A stretch of 13,204 nucleotides of DNA from Bacteroidota bacterium (GTDB taxonomy: Bacteria > Bacteroidota > Bacteroidia > Flavobacteriales > Flavobacteriaceae): NCBI GenBank assembly GCA_023437485.1, contig JAEZGB010000181.1, forward strand, positions 1-13,204. Direction: 5' to 3'. Position numbers and translations under genes: made by a program. Each line of letters starts with the position of its first letter. Position 1 is the stretch's first letter. The notes below the pieces were generated by a model. The model did no database searches. It was given only the letters and a program-made list of their open reading frames with translations, and was not told the origin of the DNA. Below, piece by piece: positions 1-6,612 of the stretch.

Positions 1-761
1 GTATAGCTCCAGGCCACATCGTTCAGATCGCCCAGTACAACGCATGGGCCGGGATATTTCTTGGCCATTTTGCCTACAATCAGGATTTCGGCATCGCGCT
101 CAGTGGAATGTTCGTTTTCCTGGGGTACCGGTGGAGTGGGGTGAAGGCCAAATATCCGTACTGTCCGGCCGTCATATTCCACATCGGCAACAATTGACGG
201 GATTGTATCTTCAATCAGGTAATTCACCTCTTTGTGCAAAAAAGGCAGTTTACTGAAAAACAACAGCCCATAGGTATTGTCTAGCGGCACACTGATCTGG
301 TGCGGGTACTCCTGGTCCAACGGCTTCATGGCATCGGCCCATTGCTGATCAGTCTCGGCAAGGAAGAGGATGTCGGGATTGTTTTTGGCAACCAGATCCA
401 GCAAACGTTGGTATTCGCGATTGTCCTGGTAAACATTGCAGACCAAAAATTTGAGCGGAGCCTGACCGCTTATGTCATCGTCCACCATTTTTTTGCCCCA
501 GGGGGTAAAAGGCAGAATAATCCACAGCAAGTGAATCATGGCAATGCCCAAGGCAGTCAATATTAATTTGTCGGCCAGAGTAAGATCGGAACAATAAAAT
601 ATCAAAAAAAGGCCTGCCGAAATAGCCAGCAATACAAATTTTTGAACCCTGGGATAATCAAAAATCCTGAACCCCCAATGGTCGAACCGAAAAAACGGCA
701 ATACAACCGTTACCAGCGCAAGTGCCGAAAGTAGGTAGATCAGGATTTTACCGGTAGCCAT
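1..761 (-). CDS. Membrane-anchored endonuclease/exonuclease/phosphatase family protein (C-terminus off window)
   Basis: Partial gene: 253 codons are visible and the C-terminus lies beyond base 1. The ATG at 761 opens a frame with no stop. Residues about 5-23, 42-58 and 66-87 are hydrophobic and look like three membrane segments, placing the catalytic domain on one face of the membrane. The EEP fold follows: LKFLVCNVYQ (metal-ligand Asn109), ILFLAETD (catalytic Glu136), a GLH segment (His207) and VVLGDLND (Asp245, Asn247). This order matches metal-dependent phosphodiesterases of the YafD-like class, which hydrolyse phosphodiester bonds in nucleic acids, lipids or small molecules; the substrate cannot be told. 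The final His of the fold (SDH motif) would lie outside the window. The gene starts 25 bp after the response-regulator gene on the same strand and may share its transcript. Family assignment is firm; the specific role is unknown. Confidence 0.88.
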   Translation of the reverse strand, partial: MATGKILIYLLSALALVTVVLPFFRFDHWGFRIFDYPRVQKFVLLAISAGLFLIFYCSDLTLADKLILTALGIAMIHLLWIILPFTPWGKKMVDDDISGQAPLKFLVCNVYQDNREYQRLLDLVAKNNPDILFLAETDQQWADAMKPLDQEYPHQISVPLDNTYGLLFFSKLPFLHKEVNYLIEDTIPSIVADVEYDGRTVRIFGLHPTPPVPQENEHSTERDAEILIVGKMAKKYPGPCVVLGDLNDVAWSY

Positions 762-786
762 TCATCATGTGGATTGTTCGACTAAG

Positions 787-1188
787 TTACGCATAGGCGC
801 GAAAAGTTTTCCAGTCTATTTGCAAAACCTCTTCAAGCGACGTTTTGAGATCCACGAAAGATGGTTTCTTCATCAGGTAATTGGCACCGGCTTCAAGATA
901 GTGCCGTACAAGTTTTTTGGGATAAGCACCGGAAATCATGACGATTGGAATATGCTTGTAATCATCTGACTTTTTGAGCACGTTGAGAATTTCCTCACCG
1001 TTGAGCACCGGCATGTGAATGTCCAGGAAGATGATATCGGGCTGCGGCTTTTTATCAAGCGCGCGAAGCATTTCGTGCCCGTTTATAAAAATGGTAACCT
1101 GATGGCCGAGTCCTTCGGCAACTTCTTTAAAAAAATACAGGTCATCAATATCATCGTCCAGATAGAATATAGATTTGGAGGCTTTCAT
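787..1188 (-). CDS. Single-domain response regulator (CheY/Rcp1-like receiver)
   Basis: The 133-aa product is one receiver domain with no output domain. Visible landmarks are the acidic cluster YLDDD (Asp11-13), the phospho-acceptor Asp56 in IIFLDIHMP, the switch Ser86 in VMISGA, and the conserved Lys108 in MKKP. Such stand-alone receivers pass a phosphate from a histidine kinase to a partner by protein-protein contact or act inside a phosphorelay. No kinase, phosphotransfer or output protein is encoded in this window, so its partners must be elsewhere. It lies 84 bp downstream of the thioredoxin gene and 25 bp upstream of the EEP-family gene. The ATG at 1188 gives the expected N-terminus (MKASKSIFYLDDD), and no shorter start keeps the acidic pocket. 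A Tyr104 occupies the region of the usual signalling aromatic residue. Confidence 0.93.
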   Translation of the reverse strand: MKASKSIFYLDDDIDDLYFFKEVAEGLGHQVTIFINGHEMLRALDKKPQPDIIFLDIHMPVLNGEEILNVLKKSDDYKHIPIVMISGAYPKKLVRHYLEAGANYLMKKPSFVDLKTSLEEVLQIDWKTFRAYA

Positions 1189-1228
1189 ATGGGGATGTAT
1201 TCTAAATACTAAAATAGCAGATTGCGCG

Positions 1229-1243
1229 CCGGTAATTTACCGG
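1229..1243. repeat. Short perfect hairpin between thioredoxin and response-regulator genes
   Basis: CCGGTA-ATT-TACCGG forms a 6-bp stem with a 3-nt loop, about 30 bp past the thioredoxin stop on the minus strand. No T-run follows it on the minus strand, so it is not a standard intrinsic terminator. It could be an attenuator, an RNA-stability element or chance. Confidence 0.4.
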
Positions 1244-1272
1244 AAAAGCAACTATTTCTTACATAATTCGCA

Positions 1273-1569
1273 CTAGGTGAATTGGCGGATGGTCCTGACA
1301 ATATCTTGTTTGGAGAGCACACCCGACTGGCGCCAGACCTGCTTCCCGTCCTTGAAAAGGATCATGGTGGGAACCCCGCGAACCTGGAATTGGGTTGCCA
1401 GCGGCTGGTTTTTGTCGACATCGACCTTGATGATGGTAACGCCATCGGCGAGTTCATCCTTAACCTGTTTAAGAATAGGCCCGAGCGTCTGACAGGGCCC
1501 ACACCAGGTTGCAAAAAAGTCCACCAAAACCGGGTTATCCTTGTTTACGAGGTCTTGAAAATTACTCAT
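1273..1569 (-). CDS. trxA: Thioredoxin
   Basis: The 98-aa protein is a cytoplasmic thioredoxin that reduces protein disulfides using electrons from thioredoxin reductase. The active site is WCGPC at residues 22-26 in the context VLVDFFATWCGPC, and the cis-proline is Pro67 in RGVPTMILF. The C-terminal helix (KQDIVRTIRQF) completes the fold. Compared with the usual 105-110 residues it is short at the N-terminus: the first Cys is at 23 where E. coli TrxA has 32, so the first strand and helix are trimmed. No signal peptide is present. A TAnnTTTG element (TAAATTTG) sits only 5 bp before the ATG, so the mRNA may be almost leaderless. The symbol reflects family identity; Bacteroidota often carry several thioredoxins and this may not be the main one. 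Confidence 0.95.
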   Translation of the reverse strand: MSNFQDLVNKDNPVLVDFFATWCGPCQTLGPILKQVKDELADGVTIIKVDVDKNQPLATQFQVRGVPTMILFKDGKQVWRQSGVLSKQDIVRTIRQFT

Positions 1570-1574
1570 AGCGG

Positions 1575-1582
1575 CAAATTTA
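1575..1582 (-). promoter_or_regulatory. Bacteroidota -7 promoter element before trxA
   Basis: TAAATTTG on the minus strand is an exact match to TAnnTTTG. A TTTG lies 15 bp upstream, shorter than the usual spacing to the -33 element. The box ends 5 bp before the ATG, so if it is used the transcript starts within a few bases of the start codon. Confidence 0.45.
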
Positions 1583-1610
1583 GGTTCACTAAGTTACCAA
1601 AAACCAGTCA

Positions 1611-1997
1611 TTACCGCAAGGCTTTGGTCGATGCGCCAACGGTGAGGTAGATCCTATTTTCGGGCAAATGAAACTCAATTTTGGTTCCGGTTTTGTTAAG
1701 CCTCATTTCATAGGTGCCCCGGGGGTCGGAAATTGCAAAAACCCTGAAACTGGGATCGACTTCCGATTGGTTGGACGAAAGGATTGTAAAGGGCATTTTC
1801 ATCGAAGTCAGGAACAAGGTGACTTCTTTTTTGGCCTCGTCCATAAAGACAAAGGAATATTCATTACCAGAAATATCGCAATCGCCTTTGGCCAAAGGTT
1901 TTTGATCGATGCAGTAATGTTGGACATTATACACCTTTTTTTGTGACGTGGCCAATAGCGGAAGCATCAGCAGGAAAAGAGGCAGGAACTTTTTCAT
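1611..1997 (-). CDS. Small secreted protein of unknown function
   Basis: I do not recognise the family. With the ATG at 1997 the product is 128 aa and begins with a clear signal peptide (MKKFLPLFLLMLPLLATSQ), probably cleaved near residue 18-19, so it should reach the periplasm or outer membrane. An in-frame ATG 13 codons upstream (2036) would bury this signal and is less likely. The mature part of about 110 residues looks beta-rich and ends in a strand-like segment (RIYLTVGAST). It holds two cysteines (Cys29 and Cys40), which could form a disulfide. The gene lies 74 bp after the L,D-transpeptidase gene and 41 bp before trxA on the same strand, a spacing that allows co-transcription. Gene call is good; function is open. 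Confidence 0.75.
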   Translation of the reverse strand: MKKFLPLFLLMLPLLATSQKKVYNVQHYCIDQKPLAKGDCDISGNEYSFVFMDEAKKEVTLFLTSMKMPFTILSSNQSEVDPSFRVFAISDPRGTYEMRLNKTGTKIEFHLPENRIYLTVGASTKALR

Positions 1998-2071
1998 GAA
2001 ATAAAATTTCGGGCCGCCGGGCAAACCCTGCGCCAAAAACCGTGGGATTTACGGCCAGCCCGATATTTTAA

Positions 2072-3640
2072 CTATTTTTTCGCCACTTCTTCCAGATAGA
2101 GCGAGTGCGCCGTCCGGGCGTCCCTTTTATAAATGTCTTCGTAAAAGGAGATATGTCCATGCTCATCCGGCCAGGCGGTAAAATAGGCTATGTAAACCGG
2201 GATTTTACGCTTTAGGGGTACGGATTGTTCAGTTCCCGAGTTCATGGCCTGGTCAACTTTTGATGGGCTCCATCCGAGGTCTTTGGTAAGCAAATGAGCC
2301 AGTTCGCGCGCTTTCTGAACCCGGACACAGCCGTGGCTAAAGGCCCTTTCCTCGCGGTTAAACAGGCTTTTGGCTGGCGAATCATGCAAATAGATGTTGT
2401 TTGAATTTGGAAACATGAACTTCACCAGGCCCAATGAGTTGGTTTTCCCGGGACGCTGGCGCACCATGTCATTTTCATGCCACTCCATATTGTTCTTTTC
2501 CAGATAACCGGGGTCTTTCTCAAGCGCCGGCTTGATTTCATTTTCCAGGATGCTCTTGGGCACGTTCCAGTACGGACTCAATACCAGGTAGGAAATCTTG
2601 CCGCTAAATACGACGGTCTTGTGCAATTCCTTCCCAACAACCACATTGGAGTGCAAAACCCTTTTGCCGTCACGAATATAATCAAGGGTGTAGGAGGGGA
2701 TGTTTACCGCAATATATTCCTTGTTTTCATAGATCGATGCGGGAATCCAGCGGCAACGTTCCATATTGACAATGATGGTCTTGATGCGCTGCTCCACCGG
2801 GATATTGAGCTCATCGATCATTTTGCCGGTAAGTTTTCCGTCGGGTTCGATATTGTGCCGAATCTCCCAGTTGCGGACTGCCTCGGTAAGTTCCTCGTCA
2901 TAGACGCGGCTTCCCGAATCGCGCTTGAGGTCACCTGAGAATACAAGCCGCTTGCGGAGCTGCACCACGGCAATGCCGGTATCGCCGGGTTTTAGGCCTT
3001 TGCTCCCTTTTGGAATCTCAATTTTGCCCCAGCCGCCCTTGTCGCGGATTGTCCTGTAATGCTGGAGTGATTTGCGTAACGCATAATAAGGAGCGATCAT
3101 CTTGTCCTCATCTTTTTCAATCAGCTCAGGGTCTTTCATGAGTTCGGCCAGGTACTCTGTGTAAGGGACGCGTTGGCGCGGAAGGTACCAGCCCAATTGT
3201 TTGCTCTTTTGCGGATCAAGGCCATCGTAAACTTTTTTGGCATAAAAAAAGTACATTGAACTGATCAGCAGTTCCTTGTTCAGGTCCGGCTTTTTGCGGT
3301 CATCTGAAAACAGTTCGGAGAATTCCTTTTGGTAGGGAAGCTGGGCCGGGACACCTTCCTTTTCAATCTGGCGCGCCCGGTCATAGAGGACTTCGGCGAA
3401 ATCATTGCGGCCGTCTTCGTCATACCAAACGAAGCGCCATTCATTTTTACTGTAGAGTTCGGTGACATCATCGCTGTATTCCTTGAAATCAGGATGTTTG
3501 GCAAAAAATTCATCGATCTGGGTTGAGTCGATGTCGTACTTGGCTTTCTCGGCCGCGATCTTCTCTTCACTCTTTTTGCACGCGGCGAGCGAGGCAATAA
3601 AAAGCACTGCCGTTAACAGCATGGTTTTGGTGGATTTCAT
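2072..3640 (-). CDS. YcbB/LdtD-type L,D-transpeptidase lipoprotein
   Basis: The 522-aa product is predicted to form or remodel 3-3 cross-links in peptidoglycan, or to attach proteins to it. It starts with a lipoprotein signal peptide with lipobox LAAC (Cys21), followed by KKSEEK, so it is membrane-anchored in the periplasm. Residues about 38-210 match the scaffold domain of YcbB proteins (FVWYDEDGR near 70-78). Residues about 217-281 are a peptidoglycan-binding domain (KPGDTGIAVVQLRKRL ... PDGKLTGKMIDEL). The YkuD catalytic domain covers about 306-450, with His419 in YLHDSP and the signature SHGCVR containing catalytic Cys438. The frame runs open 62 codons further upstream, to 3826, but only the ATG at 3640 puts the lipoprotein signal at the N-terminus. 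It diverges from a secreted thioredoxin-like gene. The gene may be co-transcribed with the small secreted protein behind it. Confidence 0.94.
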   Translation of the reverse strand: MKSTKTMLLTAVLFIASLAACKKSEEKIAAEKAKYDIDSTQIDEFFAKHPDFKEYSDDVTELYSKNEWRFVWYDEDGRNDFAEVLYDRARQIEKEGVPAQLPYQKEFSELFSDDRKKPDLNKELLISSMYFFYAKKVYDGLDPQKSKQLGWYLPRQRVPYTEYLAELMKDPELIEKDEDKMIAPYYALRKSLQHYRTIRDKGGWGKIEIPKGSKGLKPGDTGIAVVQLRKRLVFSGDLKRDSGSRVYDEELTEAVRNWEIRHNIEPDGKLTGKMIDELNIPVEQRIKTIIVNMERCRWIPASIYENKEYIAVNIPSYTLDYIRDGKRVLHSNVVVGKELHKTVVFSGKISYLVLSPYWNVPKSILENEIKPALEKDPGYLEKNNMEWHENDMVRQRPGKTNSLGLVKFMFPNSNNIYLHDSPAKSLFNREERAFSHGCVRVQKARELAHLLTKDLGWSPSKVDQAMNSGTEQSVPLKRKIPVYIAYFTAWPDEHGHISFYEDIYKRDARTAHSLYLEEVAKK

Positions 3641-3849
3641 AGCGTTTTTTTCTAAAAGTAAAAAAGAAAGAAAAATATGATGCCCAAAAAAATCATAAAT
3701 CAGCGGGCGCGTTAGGGATGGCAGCGAAAATCCTTTGACATCTGGCAAAGATTGAAGCGAACAGCCCGGCCTGGGATTTGCGCGGGCCGGCGCGGGAGGC
3801 AACGCCCAAAAATTAAATAACTTCACGCGGTGCCGAAATATGAAATTTT

Positions 3850-3857
3850 TACATTTG
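3850..3857 (+). promoter_or_regulatory. Bacteroidota -7 promoter element before the secreted thioredoxin-like gene
   Basis: TACATTTG matches TAnnTTTG exactly and ends 11 bp before the ATG at 3869, which implies a very short 5' leader. No clear -33 TTG is seen at the expected distance. The rest of the 228-bp divergent region (3641-3868) shows only A/T-rich runs near the transpeptidase start. Confidence 0.4.
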
Positions 3858-3868
3858 CCAAAAAAAGC

Positions 3869-4285
3869 ATGAACAGTTTTTCCACGGTTATCCTGTTGTT
3901 TATCACAATGATTGCCTCGGGGCAGGAGTGGTTGGCCGATCTTGGGACGGGATTGGAGATGGCCCGCGAAACCGACCGCAAGGTTCTGCTGCTATTTTCA
4001 ATTCCGGAAGATTGTACGGTTTGTGAAAAACTGGAGCAGAGGGTTTTTTCGGACCCTGAATTCCTGGAATATGCGAGGCGAAATGTGATTTTGGTGCGTG
4101 AGGATTTTTCGCAAACCTCACCTGAGGCCAAATCACGGCATCTTGCCATTGTTGAAAAATACAACCGCGACGGGTTTTTTCCGTTGGTTTTGCTGCTTGA
4201 CCCTGCCGGCCGGGTAATCAAAAAGACCGGCCCTTATGAGGGCGAGACCGCCAGCGAATACATTGCGATGCTGTCCGGGCCCTGA
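3869..4285 (+). CDS. Secreted thioredoxin-fold protein with CxxC motif
   Basis: The 138-aa product begins with a signal peptide (MNSFSTVILLFITMIASGQ; probable cleavage near residue 18), so it should work in the periplasm. The mature domain follows the thioredoxin_7/DsbD-gamma-like pattern: RKVLLLFSIPEDCTVC with the redox pair Cys49 and Cys52, then a helix-rich insertion (FSDPEFLEYARRNVILVREDF) and the cis-Pro105 segment GFFPLVLLLDPAG. Such proteins reduce or shuffle periplasmic disulfides or serve haem and envelope assembly. The middle residues of the active site (Thr-Val) differ from the Gly-Pro of thioredoxin, so the redox potential probably differs. An in-frame ATG at 3830 would add 13 residues before the signal peptide and is rejected. 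The stop lies 2 bp from the stop of the convergent gene at 4288, with no terminator between them. Confidence 0.85.
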   Translation: MNSFSTVILLFITMIASGQEWLADLGTGLEMARETDRKVLLLFSIPEDCTVCEKLEQRVFSDPEFLEYARRNVILVREDFSQTSPEAKSRHLAIVEKYNRDGFFPLVLLLDPAGRVIKKTGPYEGETASEYIAMLSGP

Positions 4286-4287
4286 GT

Positions 4288-4674
4288 TCAGGATTCAAAC
4301 AGCTGTACCTGGCTTTTGAGCCTTTCTATTACCATGTTCATCATGCGCTTGTTCAGGCTTGACGAATTTTGGATGTATTGCGCGTATTCGTCAACGGTGA
4401 AAAGGCCAATGACCATCCCTTTCAGCGAATTGCGGAATTTGATGTCCCGATGGATCGCGTTATCAATGAACTGCATCTTTTTTTCAGGGCTGAATTGGTA
4501 AAAATCGGACTTGTATTTAGCAACGTAGTTTTTAAAAACATTTACGAACAAGTCATTCTGGATCTTGAGGATGGGCCTGAGCACACGGTTCTGAAAAGCT
4601 TCGTCAGGATTTGTTTCGCCAAAGGTGATGATGGGTTCGCGCAATGAGGCAATAGTGCTGTCCCTGTTTTCCAT
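4288..4674 (-). CDS. Conserved flavobacterial 128-aa protein, often labelled 'glyoxalase'
   Basis: The product is a soluble, helical 128-aa protein with no signal peptide or membrane segment. From memory it resembles a family widespread in Flavobacteriaceae whose database name is 'glyoxalase'. I see no glyoxalase metal-ligand pattern or beta-alpha-beta-beta-beta repeat, so I would treat that name as unsupported. The most distinctive stretches are RPILKIQNDLFVNVFKNY near residues 33-50, DIKFRNSLKGMVIGLFTVDEY near 75-95 and a C-terminal helix SLNKRMMNMVIERLKSQ. The ATG at 4674 gives the MENRDS start typical of this family. The gene lies behind ompA on the same strand, with ompA's terminator hairpin between them. 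Real gene; function unknown. Confidence 0.78.
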   Translation of the reverse strand: MENRDSTIASLREPIITFGETNPDEAFQNRVLRPILKIQNDLFVNVFKNYVAKYKSDFYQFSPEKKMQFIDNAIHRDIKFRNSLKGMVIGLFTVDEYAQYIQNSSSLNKRMMNMVIERLKSQVQLFES

Positions 4675-4690
4675 TTTTTATTTAAAGATA

Positions 4691-4724
4691 AAAAAAACCG
4701 CCATGAAGGCGGTTTCTTTTTTTT
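4691..4724 (-). terminator. Rho-independent terminator after ompA-family gene (bidirectional shape)
   Basis: The stem AAACCGCC/GGCGGTTT (4695-4702 with 4708-4715) has 8 bp around a 5-nt loop, and is flanked by an A-run on the left and a T-run on the right on the plus strand. On the minus strand it lies about 20 bp past the stop of the OmpA gene and ends in a T-run, so it should stop that transcript. The symmetric flanks would let it work in both directions. Confidence 0.88.
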
Positions 4725-4736
4725 GACAGATCAAAT

Positions 4737-6053
4737 TTAGTCTTTGATGGTGAACAGCACCTTGCGTACAAGCTTGCGTGAATCAGCATCGTTCTCAACC
4801 GAATTGTCTTCGCCGGCCGGGATGATATTGAGCCTTGAGGCATTGATTCCGGCTTTGATAAGCGTGTTGCGTACGTTGTTTGCGCGCTTTTCTGAAAGCA
4901 CCCTGTTGAATTCGGCGCTACCGATTTCATCGGCATACCCGGTGATATCAGCCGATGCGTTCGGGTTGTTTTTCAGGTAGGTGAGCAGGAATGACAGGTT
5001 CTGGGTTGAAGCCGGAGTTGGTTTTGAACTGTTGAAGTCAAAGAATACCGCTACATATCCTTCGTTGATCAGGCGCTTGACAACGGCATTGTTGTTTTGT
5101 TGGTCGGCCGCCGTGGTAATCCTGTCGTCCATGTATTTCTCGAGTTCGTCGGCTACCCCGTTGTTGTTCATGTCAACCATACGGCCTTTGGTATCAACCG
5201 CTACGCCGGCCAGTGAATTGTTTTCAACATCGAGGTAATCCGGTACGCCGTCTTTATCGGTGTCGTTCATCATGGTCTCAAGTTCACCGATACGCTGGTC
5301 AAGGGCGGCAATCTCTTCAGTGCGCTCGTCAGGAATGATGGCCCAGTCGCCATGGATGCTGCGGTTTCCGAATGAATAGGAAGCACCGACAGCCACGGTA
5401 TACATACTTCCCGCGAGGTTGTTGCTGGCTTCAGAATAAGCGCCGTCCCAGTTAAAGTGCTGGCGAACGTTGCTGTTCATGGTCAGGTCCATGTGAAGCC
5501 CGATATTGCGCGTAACGCGGATTTGGGGCTGCATTCCAAACATCACGCCCACGTTCCATTCATTTTTACCCTCATTGGGGCCCATTTGAGGAGCCATGTT
5601 GGCTACCTGCGCTCCACCGTGAAAAAGAAGCCCGAAACGCCCGGCGCGCTCTTCAAATTTAAAAAGTCGTACGGCGTTGACAACTCCCTGCAGACCCATG
5701 CGGATGTGCTGCATTTCAAACGGAAGGCTGCCCGATCCGTCCTGGTTCTCAAGTCGGTCATAGGCAAAATCCATTTTAACGCCAAAAACGGGGCCTATCA
5801 TATAACGGGCTCCGAGGCTGTAGTGATTGATGTCAAAAGTGATGTGTTTGTTGGGGTTGCTGTAGTAATAGCCTTCAGAATAGGGTCTGATACCCTTGCT
5901 TTGCCCAACATTGAACTCTATGGTCCATCGGTTGTAATTGTCCGGATCACTGTCCATAACGCGATCCCGGATGGAATCATTTGAGATGCTTTCCTGTGCA
6001 AAAACCCCACAGGCCGAGGCGAAGCAAGACAATAACAGTAACTTTCTTTTCAT
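4737..6053 (-). CDS. OmpA-family outer-membrane protein with TSP3-like linker
   Basis: The 438-aa product links the outer membrane to peptidoglycan. Residues 1-20 are a signal peptide ending in FAQ. Residues about 43-230 form an OmpA-like beta barrel of alternating aromatic strands (RWTIEFNVG at the start, YTVAVGASYSFGN at the end). Next come a short coiled-coil segment (about 243-263) and a calcium-binding TSP3-like linker (DTDKDGVPDYLD at 264-275, then DMNNNGVADELE at 294-305). Residues about 333-437 are the OmpA/MotB C-terminal domain: TGYADEIGS with Asp375, and LSEKRANNVRNTL with Arg390, the two positions that hold diaminopimelate in this family. The gene has a good promoter upstream and a terminator downstream, so it is probably a single-gene, well-expressed unit. 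It diverges from the Nudix gene. Confidence 0.95.
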   Translation of the reverse strand: MKRKLLLLSCFASACGVFAQESISNDSIRDRVMDSDPDNYNRWTIEFNVGQSKGIRPYSEGYYYSNPNKHITFDINHYSLGARYMIGPVFGVKMDFAYDRLENQDGSGSLPFEMQHIRMGLQGVVNAVRLFKFEERAGRFGLLFHGGAQVANMAPQMGPNEGKNEWNVGVMFGMQPQIRVTRNIGLHMDLTMNSNVRQHFNWDGAYSEASNNLAGSMYTVAVGASYSFGNRSIHGDWAIIPDERTEEIAALDQRIGELETMMNDTDKDGVPDYLDVENNSLAGVAVDTKGRMVDMNNNGVADELEKYMDDRITTAADQQNNNAVVKRLINEGYVAVFFDFNSSKPTPASTQNLSFLLTYLKNNPNASADITGYADEIGSAEFNRVLSEKRANNVRNTLIKAGINASRLNIIPAGEDNSVENDADSRKLVRKVLFTIKD

Positions 6054-6093
6054 AAGGTGACAAATGGTTAGTGATCAGTAGGGAACTTTCATG

Positions 6094-6125
6094 CAAATAT
6101 AAACCTTTACGGTTAGATTGTGCAA
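6094..6125 (-). promoter_or_regulatory. Bacteroidota-type promoter of the ompA-family gene
   Basis: On the minus strand a TTG (6125-6123) is followed after 21 bp by TATATTTG (6101-6094), an exact TAnnTTTG box at normal spacing. It lies 40 bp before the ATG at 6053, implying a leader of about 35-40 nt. This is the best promoter match in the window. Confidence 0.7.
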
Positions 6126-6192
6126 TTTTGCTAAAAATTTGGTTAAATTAGATATCTGAAATTAAGTAATATAACCATATATCACAATAACG

Positions 6193-6612
6193 TTGCATAA
6201 ATCTAACATTTTTTTAACCGTGGATGCGGTAATCACACGAAAGAGAGGCGGTATTGATGAAGTTCTCTTGATACGGCGGGGCCGGGAACCGTTTTTAGGG
6301 ATGTGGGCCTTGCCCGGCGGGTTTGTGGATCAGGACGAAGATCTCCCCCAGGCCGCTGCGCGCGAACTCTGGGAGGAAACAGGAATCCGCGCAAACGACC
6401 TTACACAAGTGGGTGCTTTTGGCAAGCCGGGCCGTGATCCCAGGCACCGGACGGTTTCGGTGGTATTTGCGGGCAGGGCCGAAGAAGATGCCCGGGCCGT
6501 GGCCGCCGATGACGCTTCACATGCCGAATGGTATCCGCTGGGTTCACTTCCGCCGTTGGCGTTCGATCATGCCGAAATCATCGAATCGGCCAAAAAGATT
6601 ATGTCATTATGA
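6193..6612 (+). CDS. Nudix hydrolase
   Basis: The 139-aa product belongs to the Nudix family, which cleaves nucleoside diphosphates linked to another moiety (for example ADP-ribose, NADH, CoA or oxidised NTPs) using Mg2+. The Nudix box is complete: Gly43-x5-Glu49-x7-Arg57-Glu58-x-x-Glu61-Glu62-x-Gly64, in the context LPGGFVDQDED and RELWEETGI. The N-terminal LTVDAVITRKRGG and the segment RDPRHRTVSVVF recall ADP-ribose or NrtR-like Nudix domains, but substrate cannot be fixed. The start is taken as TTG at 6193: the in-frame stop upstream is at 6172-6174 and no ATG lies between it and the conserved core. The TGA stop overlaps the ATG of the thioesterase gene (ATGA), so the two are probably translationally coupled. 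Confidence 0.92.
   Translation: MHKSNIFLTVDAVITRKRGGIDEVLLIRRGREPFLGMWALPGGFVDQDEDLPQAAARELWEETGIRANDLTQVGAFGKPGRDPRHRTVSVVFAGRAEEDARAVAADDASHAEWYPLGSLPPLAFDHAEIIESAKKIMSL

Noticed and set aside
1229..1243. The CCGGTA hairpin as an intrinsic terminator of trxA
   Set aside because: The stem is short and no T-run follows on the minus strand.
2477..2938. A 153-codon plus-strand frame opposite the transpeptidase
   Set aside because: It lies antisense to the conserved YkuD and peptidoglycan-binding domains and shows no motif of its own.
3641..3826. A 62-codon upstream extension of the L,D-transpeptidase frame
   Set aside because: It would bury the lipoprotein signal peptide and lipobox that start at the ATG at 3640, and the extra residues look like translated intergenic DNA.
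4288..4674. Glyoxalase function for the 128-aa flavobacterial protein
   Set aside because: The name is common in databases, but the protein looks all-helical and no glyoxalase fold or metal-binding pattern can be seen.
5457..5984. A 175-codon plus-strand frame opposite the OmpA barrel
   Set aside because: It is antisense to a well-supported gene, has no family motif, and is probably a by-product of codon use on the other strand.
6528..6608. A longer start for the thioesterase inside the Nudix gene
   Set aside because: The extra 27 residues are the Nudix gene read in another frame. The ATG at 6609 gives the normal family N-terminus and an ATGA overlap.
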